A stretch of DNA of 10,705 nucleotides from positions 1 to 10,705 of the forward strand of contig PSRH01000032.1 of NCBI GenBank assembly GCA_003175915.1, read 5' to 3'. The notes below the pieces were generated by a model that was not told the DNA's origin, made no database searches, and worked only from the letters and a program-made list of their open reading frames with translations. Position numbers and translations under genes: made by a program. The stretch's first letter is position 1; every line of letters begins with the position of its first letter. The DNA is from Candidatus Melainabacteria bacterium (GTDB lineage Bacteria > Cyanobacteriota > Vampirovibrionia > Obscuribacterales > Obscuribacteraceae). Shown piece after piece: positions 5,712 to 10,705 of the stretch.

Positions 5712-6836
5712 TTATCTGCCCTGTCTGGCCTTGAGAAATTCAGGAATGTCCAGTATGTCGCTGGCGATTCTCTTAAATTCGCTATTGGTCGGCTTCGAAT
5801 CCACCTGAGCGCGGCTGGGAACGCCGCTTGCTTGGGCGTGCGCCCGCGCCTTTTGCTGGGCGGGTATGGACATCTCAAAACCGGTAGCAATGACGGTAAT
5901 CAGTACTTCGCCATGCAACCTGTCATCCAGAACCGCACCGAATATGATATTGGCTTCGTCGGAAACGGCCGAATAGATAACATTTGCAGCCTCTTGTACC
6001 TCATGCAAGGTAAGGTCTGGGCCGCCAGTAACGCTAAAGATCACGCCCGAGGCACCGTCAATGGTGGACTCAAGCAAGGGACTGTTGATGGCGTTGCGGG
6101 CCGCTTCAACTGATCTGCCTTCACCGGTGGCGCGACCGACACCCATGAGAGCCGAACCCGCCGTCTGCATAATTGCTTTGACGTCGGCAAAGTCAACATT
6201 TATCAGGCCCGGTACTGTAATGATGTCGGAAATTCCTTGAACACCCTGCATCAATACTTTGTCCGCTTCCACGAAAGCTTCTTGCATGGATGCTCTGTGG
6301 TCGACGACTTCCAAAAGACGTTGGTTGGGAATGACAATGAGCGTATCCACTCGCGAGCGGATTTCGCTTATGCCGGCCTCAGCCTGATTGCTTCTTCTTT
6401 TGCCTTCGAAAATAAATGGTCGTGATACCACGCCCACAGTCAGAGCACCATTTTCCTTGGCGACCTCAGCAACAATCGGTGCTGCTCCGGTGCCAGTGCC
6501 ACCACCCATACCGGCGGCGATGAATACCATATCGGAACCCTGCAAGGCGCCGGCGATATCGTCGCGGCTTTCCTCGGCAGCCTTTTGACCGATGGTTGGA
6601 TTGCCGCCGGCGCCTAAGCCGCGCGTCAATTTGCCACCAATCTGTAGGCGGTTCTTGGCAGAAGTAAGATCAAGAGCTTGGGCATCGGTATTGCAAGACC
6701 AGAATTCCACTCCGTTCAATCCGGCGGAGATCATTCGGTTCACTGCGTTGGAGCCAGCTCCACCTACGCCAATCACCTTGATGTTCGCTTTGTTATTCAA
6801 CTTGTTGTTGTCGTTTTTCTCCGCACGCTCAAGCAC
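5712..6836 (-). CDS. ftsZ: Cell division protein FtsZ
   Basis: This is the tubulin-like GTPase that polymerises into the division ring at mid-cell. The 374 residues contain the nucleotide-binding IGVGGAGSNAVNRM (22-35), the tubulin signature GGGTGTG (111-117), and the T7 synergy loop NVDFADVK (213-220) with catalytic Asp215 and Asp218. After a short linker the C-terminal peptide DILDIPEFL binds partners such as FtsA, ZipA or SepF. 'EFWSCNTDAQAL' (44-55), with Trp46, resembles cyanobacterial FtsZ. The linker, from about 320 to 355, is short. The start codon is GTG, supported by AGAGAGGT 7 nt upstream. No ftsA, ftsQ or mur gene adjoins it, so it is outside a classical dcw cluster. A candidate promoter lies within the 306-bp upstream gap and a strong hairpin follows the stop. 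Identification is certain. Confidence 0.98.
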   Translation of the reverse strand: MLERAEKNDNNKLNNKANIKVIGVGGAGSNAVNRMISAGLNGVEFWSCNTDAQALDLTSAKNRLQIGGKLTRGLGAGGNPTIGQKAAEESRDDIAGALQGSDMVFIAAGMGGGTGTGAAPIVAEVAKENGALTVGVVSRPFIFEGKRRSNQAEAGISEIRSRVDTLIVIPNQRLLEVVDHRASMQEAFVEADKVLMQGVQGISDIITVPGLINVDFADVKAIMQTAGSALMGVGRATGEGRSVEAARNAINSPLLESTIDGASGVIFSVTGGPDLTLHEVQEAANVIYSAVSDEANIIFGAVLDDRLHGEVLITVIATGFEMSIPAQQKARAHAQASGVPSRAQVDSKPTNSEFKRIASDILDIPEFLKARQGR

Positions 6837-6843
6837 GACTGGA

Positions 6844-6851
6844 ACCTCTCT
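6844..6851 (-). promoter_or_regulatory. Ribosome binding site of ftsZ, fixing its GTG start
   Basis: AGAGAGGT on the minus strand ends 7 nt before the GTG at 6836-6834. This supports the non-ATG start for ftsZ. Confidence 0.7.
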
Positions 6852-6964
6852 TTAAAGAATTGGTCTAAAGAATATGTTTTCAACATCTAGTGGAAAGCTG
6901 ATATCAATGAACGAGGGCTAATCCATCTCGTGAATCGCTTCCATCACCCTTTTTGGTTCTAGGT

Positions 6965-6993
6965 ATCCTAGTGGGTATGCAATCTATTTGCAA
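6965..6993 (-). promoter_or_regulatory. Candidate promoter for ftsZ
   Basis: Minus strand: TTGCAA (6993-6988), a 17-nt spacer, and TAGGAT (6970-6965), each 4 of 6 to the sigma-70 consensus. A transcript would start near 6958 and carry a leader of about 120 nt. The presence of a terminator upstream (7101-7126) makes a separate ftsZ promoter necessary, but this exact site is weak. Confidence 0.3.
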
Positions 6994-7100
6994 GGAGGTA
7001 AAACCGCCCCGTTGTTAACCTTTTCAAAAGAATGCTTGCCTGCATTTTTGCACACCAGCAGGTTGACAGTACCTTGACTGCTCAGCGCGAAATGTCCCCC

Positions 7101-7126
7101 AAAAATTATCTGAACAAGTCAGATAA
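7101..7126 (-). terminator. Intrinsic terminator of the TPR gene
   Basis: On the minus strand TTATCTGA (7126-7119), loop CTTGT and TCAGATAA (7113-7106) form a perfect 8-bp stem followed directly by TTTTT (7105-7101), 16 nt past the stop codon at 7143. The stem is AT-rich but the layout is canonical. It separates the TPR gene from ftsZ as transcription units. Confidence 0.75.
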
Positions 7127-7142
7127 GAATTTCTAAACACCT

Positions 7143-7979
7143 TTACTTTTGTTTCATTGAGGCCGCTTTGATTTTTTGCCACGTGTCCCGGTAGGGCTTG
7201 CTGTTGGGGTCCAACTTAACGGCTTGTTCGGCGTACTTCAAACCATCTGGGAAATTGCCCGAGGCCGCGCAAATGCTGGCCAGAAGCCTAAAGGCATCGG
7301 CATTCTTGGGGTCGATTTTGACGCAGCGTTGCAGGCTCTGGGTGGCTCCCTTGATGTCGCCCGTTTCGGCATAGGCATTGCCCAGGTAGAAGAGGGCATC
7401 GGCATCATCGGGCGAGAGCAAAAGTGAGCGCTTCTCTTCGTTGATTTCTCCTGCCAGGTCTCCCTTGAGCCCCAAAGTAGCGCCCAGATCTTTGTGTGCG
7501 CCGGCGTGCTGTGGATTCAATTTAATAGCCTGCTGGAACTCGTTAACCGCTTCATCATTGTTATCACTCCGGGAGAGCAACAAAGCCAAGCGATAGTGGT
7601 AGTCGGCATTACTAGTGTCGAGCTTGATTGCTGATTTGACTGAATCGATTGATCCTTTCAGGTCGCCTTTGCGCAAAAGGGCTCGCGACATGCCCATATA
7701 GCCTTCCGGATTATCTGGGCTTAGTTTGATTGCTTGTTTGAACTGATCGACAGCACCATTCAAATCGCCTGAAATAATCAAAATGCCACCCAGCTTGAGA
7801 CGGGTCTTGGGGTTGTTTGGATTAGCGTCAATTGCTGACTTGTATCTGATAATCGAGTTCTGAATGTCTTCCTTATCCTGCTCGTTATTGGCCGAGGCAA
7901 AAGCCGAGGAGCCTAAGGCGACCAGCGTCGTAAAAAGAATAATCAACCCGAAATTGCGCGTTGCCGAAAACAAGGACAT
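7143..7979 (-). CDS. Exported tetratricopeptide-repeat protein
   Basis: The 278-residue protein has a signal peptide (hydrophobic core about 10-23, probable cleavage near AFASA, 26-30). About seven consecutive TPR units fill residues 37-272. The repeat landmarks are clear: YKSAIDANPNNP, FKQAIKLSPDNPEGY, VKSAIKLDTSNADYHY, FQQAIKLNPQHAGAH, a diverged EEKRSLLLSPDDADALFYLG, LQRCVKIDPKNADAFRL and AEQAVKLDPNSKPY. TPR arrays bind peptides or partner proteins and have no catalytic activity. This one would act in the periplasm or on the surface, partner unknown. GGAG lies 8 nt before the ATG, and a clean terminator follows. It is divergent from the DUF445 gene across 162 bp. The next gene on its strand is ftsZ, but the terminator argues against a shared transcript. 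Confidence 0.93.
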   Translation of the reverse strand: MSLFSATRNFGLIILFTTLVALGSSAFASANNEQDKEDIQNSIIRYKSAIDANPNNPKTRLKLGGILIISGDLNGAVDQFKQAIKLSPDNPEGYMGMSRALLRKGDLKGSIDSVKSAIKLDTSNADYHYRLALLLSRSDNNDEAVNEFQQAIKLNPQHAGAHKDLGATLGLKGDLAGEINEEKRSLLLSPDDADALFYLGNAYAETGDIKGATQSLQRCVKIDPKNADAFRLLASICAASGNFPDGLKYAEQAVKLDPNSKPYRDTWQKIKAASMKQK

Positions 7980-8141
7980 GCTTATTTCTCCAAAAAATGG
8001 CAGACCATCATTAATAAATGGGCTCTAACTTTGTCTCACCCTGTAAACTGCTTCTGAAAAGAGAAGACTTCACCCCCGGTTACATGACAACATAGCGCCT
8101 TTCAAAGCCACACACATGGATTCTATTCATCACTGAAACTT

Positions 8142-9428
8142 ATGTCTTGGGAAATCTTTCATTGGCAATCGCTAATTGCCAGTCCGGAATCTGTATTTTG
8201 GAAAATCCTTGTGCCTCCGATCCTCTTCGCCGCTCATGGTTATGGAGCGACCTGGATGGCAGTAGCCGCCTTATTTCGTCCGTATGAAGCTAAGTTCATA
8301 CCTTATACCAGTATTCAGCTGCCACTTACTCCGGGCATTTTCCCTAAACGGCGGGCCAAGCTGGCGCAGGCGGTAGCTGGCACCGTAACCGATACCTTGC
8401 TCACTCCCTCCGATATAAAGGCGAAAGCGGAAACCTTACTGACGGAAAACAACATCTACCTGTCCGTCGACCTTTTTGTCGAGTCGGTATTAATCGAATT
8501 CCGTGATACCACGAAATTGCACCGCTTAGCCTCAGACATTGCCGAATTGAGTCCAGCCTTGCTCCATCATTTGTTGGAATCCATTATCGACAGCGTTGAA
8601 AAAGGCAAAGATAAAAGGGTGGCCCAGATAACAGAGAAGATTTTTGACCAGGTTGTACTTTCTGTGCGGATCTCGCTCGATCAGGCCAACGAAATAGCTG
8701 CCCGCTTAATGGAAGCGTTTCTTACCCCGCAAAAGGTTCGTAACGCTTTGATTACACTGCTCAGCCCGCAGAACATAACGGCTCTGGATGAGTCAATTCA
8801 GGCGCATGCCAGCGGCCCCTATAAGTTGTTGGCCCGGATTATCGGCGTCAAGCGAGTCTGCTATGAGTGGAGGAACTTTCTTGAAAAGGAGCCGGAAGAA
8901 GCGCACAAACTGATTACCGACTTGACCAAGCGTTTCGGCATTCGCGACCAGATCGCCCTGCAAATAGCCAATTTCGACATGCGCTCTTTGCCCCTGCAAA
9001 CCATAGCCAAACTCAAGGAAAATGTGGTCACCTTTGTGGAATCCTTCATGGTTGAACATCGCACCGACTTACTACAAGCCATGAGCAAGATCGAAAACGA
9101 AGCTATGGGAACGGTACGTTCGGCCATTATTCATTTCAATCCGGAATCGATTCCTGCGGCCTGGGTGGATCGGGCCAAGCACGATTTGTCCAGCTTTGCT
9201 TATTCTTACTTGAAGCGAGAACTGGGTGTGCTGCTCGAAAAAGCCATACCGGCTTTGGGAATGTATTCGCTCATTGCTCACAAAATAGATCTTTTGTCTT
9301 CGCGACAAATTGAAGAACTGGTGAAGCGGATTTGCAAGCAGGAGCTAAGGGCGCTCGAATTCTATGGTGGCATTATCGGGCTGATGCTTGGTTTCGTTCA
9401 GATCTTCGTTAACGCGATCTCGCCCTAG
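8142..9428 (+). CDS. DUF445 family membrane protein (YheB-like)
   Basis: The 428-residue protein has the layout of the DUF445 family. An N-terminal membrane helix (about 18-44, VPPILFAAHGYGATWMAV) is followed at once by 'LFRPYEAK' (44-51) and 'PLTPGIFPKRRAKLA' (61-75), which are the family signature. A long, mostly helical central region follows, then 'CKQELRALEFYGGIIG' and a C-terminal helix (408-426). Both ends are thus membrane-anchored with a large soluble or elongated middle. The biochemical role of the family is not established; Bacillus YheB is a member. The start at 8142 gives a full-length N-terminus, although no good ribosome binding site is visible before it. The gene is divergent from the exported TPR gene. 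A small gene follows after about 155 bp. Confidence 0.93.
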   Translation: MSWEIFHWQSLIASPESVFWKILVPPILFAAHGYGATWMAVAALFRPYEAKFIPYTSIQLPLTPGIFPKRRAKLAQAVAGTVTDTLLTPSDIKAKAETLLTENNIYLSVDLFVESVLIEFRDTTKLHRLASDIAELSPALLHHLLESIIDSVEKGKDKRVAQITEKIFDQVVLSVRISLDQANEIAARLMEAFLTPQKVRNALITLLSPQNITALDESIQAHASGPYKLLARIIGVKRVCYEWRNFLEKEPEEAHKLITDLTKRFGIRDQIALQIANFDMRSLPLQTIAKLKENVVTFVESFMVEHRTDLLQAMSKIENEAMGTVRSAIIHFNPESIPAAWVDRAKHDLSSFAYSYLKRELGVLLEKAIPALGMYSLIAHKIDLLSSRQIEELVKRICKQELRALEFYGGIIGLMLGFVQIFVNAISP

Positions 9429-9570
9429 TCTTCTACTATCCCATGGTTTGCCAATCCGGCTGGCCGCTTCCGCAATATCAATTGCACATGAAATTCGCAC
9501 AAGTTCCTCAGCTTGACAACACGACTTTGTGTAAACATCCCAGAGATAGACGAGTGTGTCTCATGAAAAT

Positions 9571-9575
9571 GAGGA
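9571..9575 (+). promoter_or_regulatory. Ribosome binding site fixing the start of the small repeat-motif gene
   Basis: GAGGA at 9571-9575 lies 8 nt before ATG 9584. The upstream in-frame ATGs at 9443, 9563 and 9569 lack a comparable site, so the shorter protein is favoured. Confidence 0.55.
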
Positions 9576-9583
9576 TCAGAACG

Positions 9584-9889
9584 ATGGGCGATGAAATTGG
9601 TAAGGTTAAGCCGGGCGAAAAGCCAGACGGCGAAAAGGCGAAGGATGCGGCCAAAGTAGAATTGGTGAAGGAAGCCCTGAGACTGGCGCTGGGCGCGTCA
9701 GGGTTAATGCGCGCGCCCTCAAACGATCCAGAACGTCCTTTTGAGCAGCCAAAAGAAAAGAATGGGCTGAGCGCAAAAGCAGCTAAAGAAATATCAAAAG
9801 AGACATTCAGGCTGGCGATTGGGGCCTCGGGGCTTTATTCCAAACTCCATACCAACCCGCCCGAAGAGAAACCTGATCCGAAGCGCTAA
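9584..9889 (+). CDS. Small hydrophilic protein with a duplicated RLA-GASGL motif, family unknown
   Basis: No family is recognised. From the ATG at 9584 the product is 101 residues, rich in Lys, Glu and Pro, with no signal peptide and no long hydrophobic helix, so it is probably cytoplasmic or peripheral. Two copies of a 13-residue unit are visible: KEALRLALGASGL (29-41) and KETFRLAIGASGL (72-84), 10 of 13 identical. Each is preceded by a charged helix-like segment (KDAAKVELV and KAAKEIS) and followed by a Pro-rich stretch. Most of the identical residues use different codons in the two copies, which points to retention at protein level. A longer reading from ATG 9443 adds 47 residues with cysteines and basic residues that look non-coding. 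The gene follows the DUF445 gene on the same strand and ends 10 bp from the converging methyltransferase gene. Confidence 0.65.
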   Translation: MGDEIGKVKPGEKPDGEKAKDAAKVELVKEALRLALGASGLMRAPSNDPERPFEQPKEKNGLSAKAAKEISKETFRLAIGASGLYSKLHTNPPEEKPDPKR

Positions 9890-9899
9890 CGGTAAGTAC

Positions 9900-10628
9900 T
9901 TATTTGGTTTTGAAATGGATCCTGTTCTTCCAATGAATCGTCGTCTTATTGTGCTGTCGTAAATAATCGATTGCCTTCCTTCCGAAGATAAATCCGTAAG
10001 TTCTGATGATTCTATCGAGCGATCCATAATCCTGAATCGAATCGACATCCTTGAATTCAAAGCCGAATTCTTCAACTAAGATCCGATCAACGACGCCCTC
10101 AGTATCGGTCTCGGTGACGCGACTTGGGCCCAGAATAACTTCTGCTAGCTCACCGCCATACCAGAACGGTGTAATCCCGACGCTAATTACCGATCCTCCC
10201 GTTCTGACAATGCGGAGCGCTTCCTGGGCGAAAACTCTGAATCCTTCAGGCGGATGGATAGCCAATGTAAAAGCAGTGACCATGTCACAAGAATTATCTG
10301 TTAGTGGAATTGCTTCACCGCTCCCGGCGAGAAACTCAACATTGCTGATTTCCAGTTGTTTTGCCTGATCGGAAGCAACCCGCCGCATCGACTCTTCTAT
10401 TTCTATGCCGATAACATGTTTGGCATGTCGAGCCAATGCAAAAGTGGATTTACCGGTGCCAGAACCGACATCAACTACTACCCTGCCGGTCAAGTCAAAG
10501 TTCTGAAAAATGAAGTGGTTGACTGACGCATCGCGGCCTATGCCAGCGAATTCATCGTAGACTTGAGGGTAGTCCCGGTAAAGGATGTCCCACCTGTTCT
10601 CCACAGTTTCGATTTTTTGATTGTTCAT
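9900..10628 (-). CDS. SAM-dependent methyltransferase, class I (Methyltransf_11/UbiE-like)
   Basis: The 242-residue protein has a Rossmann-type methyltransferase core. Motif I is VVDVGSGTG (51-59). The acidic residue that binds the ribose hydroxyls is Glu76 in GIEIEESM. 'FLAGSGEAIPLTDNSCDMV' (about 98-116) carries the adenine-contact and post-III region, and a short 'AFTLAIHPP' and 'ALRIVRTGGSVISVG' follow, the latter typical of UbiE/COQ5-like enzymes. The N-terminal 45 residues (RWDILYRDYPQVYDEFAG) form the usual helical cap. A C-terminal extension of about 80 residues ends in a basic tail and may help set the substrate, which cannot be told from the sequence. The ATG at 10628 has an AGGA 9 nt upstream. 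That AGGA overlaps the stop of a possible upstream gene, which suggests co-transcription from the right. Confidence 0.93.
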   Translation of the reverse strand: MNNQKIETVENRWDILYRDYPQVYDEFAGIGRDASVNHFIFQNFDLTGRVVVDVGSGTGKSTFALARHAKHVIGIEIEESMRRVASDQAKQLEISNVEFLAGSGEAIPLTDNSCDMVTAFTLAIHPPEGFRVFAQEALRIVRTGGSVISVGITPFWYGGELAEVILGPSRVTETDTEGVVDRILVEEFGFEFKDVDSIQDYGSLDRIIRTYGFIFGRKAIDYLRQHNKTTIHWKNRIHFKTK

Positions 10629-10639
10629 TCGATACGTTC

Positions 10640-10705
10640 CTAACCAATTTTCTCAAGCCGTTTTTCTTTGAGTATGTTCGCCCCGACCTCATCGGTTTCA
10701 TAGAG
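10640..10705 (-). CDS. Possible C-terminal end of an upstream gene (partial)
   Basis: A frame open from the right edge encodes 21 residues (reading LYETDEVGANILKEKR and then LEKIG) and stops with TAG at 10642-10640. The stop overlaps the AGGA ribosome binding site of the methyltransferase gene, an arrangement typical of tightly packed operons. The residues look protein-like (charged, helical) but the stretch is too short to assign a family, and a second frame is also open here. Confidence 0.35.
   Translation of the reverse strand, partial: LYETDEVGANILKEKRLEKIG

Larger units (their letters stand above)
6837..7142. other. 306-bp intergenic gap between the TPR gene and ftsZ
   Basis: The gap holds the terminator of the TPR gene at its right end, an imperfect inverted repeat at 7025-7050 (CAAAA-ATGC against GCAT-TC-TTTTG), a weak ftsZ promoter candidate and the ftsZ ribosome binding site. 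On the plus strand a perfect AAGGAGGT (6992-6999) is present, but I see no convincing gene behind it. No RNA gene is recognised. Confidence 0.55.

Noticed and set aside
5616..6855. Plus-strand open frames antisense to ftsZ, the longest 165 codons (5616-6113)
   Set aside because: ftsZ is certain on the other strand and the antisense products show no family features.
6918..6944. Eight-codon open frame (ATG to TAG) in the ftsZ leader as a regulatory upstream peptide
   Set aside because: The possible ribosome binding site is only about 3 nt from the ATG and nothing suggests attenuation; a chance frame is as likely.
9513..9537. Perfect TTGACA at 9513-9518 as a promoter for the small gene
   Set aside because: The only -10-like match (TAAACA at 9532) is 13 nt away, too close for a sigma-70 promoter; no match at 16-18 nt.
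9443..9583. 47-residue N-terminal extension of the small repeat-motif protein
   Set aside because: Its composition differs sharply from the rest, there is no ribosome binding site at 9443, and GAGGA precedes ATG 9584 correctly.
1..10705. Mobile element, CRISPR array, tRNA or rRNA
   Set aside because: No transposase-like product, no terminal inverted repeats with target duplications, no regularly spaced repeats and no tRNA- or rRNA-like segments were seen on either strand.

Overview
The window looks like chromosomal DNA of moderate GC from a free-living bacterium. FtsZ carries the 'EFW..NTDAQAL' variant that I associate with cyanobacterial FtsZ. A DUF445 membrane protein, several exported TPR proteins and Tad-type pseudopilins lie nearby. 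Together these fit a non-photosynthetic relative of Cyanobacteria (Vampirovibrionia/Obscuribacterales type), but that placement is inference from a few motifs, not a phylogeny. No insertion sequence, phage gene, tRNA, rRNA or CRISPR array is visible.

Region 1 (1-4939) is a Tad-like cell-surface module read divergently from a 467-bp intergenic region. Leftward run a large TadG-like anchored protein, a small exported protein of unknown family and a TPR protein cut by the window edge. Their stops and starts are nearly touching, so they form one operon behind a good sigma-70 promoter (3541-3569) and a structured leader. Rightward run two short TadE-like proteins, each with a prepilin-peptidase-type site (G, then Glu at +5). 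No Tad ATPase, secretin or platform gene is in view. This is the most distinctive part of the window.

Region 2 (4966-7979) has three leftward genes, in transcription order: an exported TPR protein with a clear intrinsic terminator, ftsZ (GTG start, no ftsA or ftsQ beside it), and a secreted single-domain heavy-metal-associated (HMA-like) protein. A 13-bp hairpin with a GNRA loop lies just after ftsZ and is well formed only on the ftsZ mRNA strand.

Region 3 (8142-10705) has a rightward DUF445 membrane protein, then a small hydrophilic protein with a duplicated 13-residue motif. Converging on them is a leftward SAM-dependent methyltransferase, with the probable tail of another gene at the right edge. 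Regions 2 and 3 look like housekeeping genes and genes of unknown role placed side by side, with no clear shared pathway.
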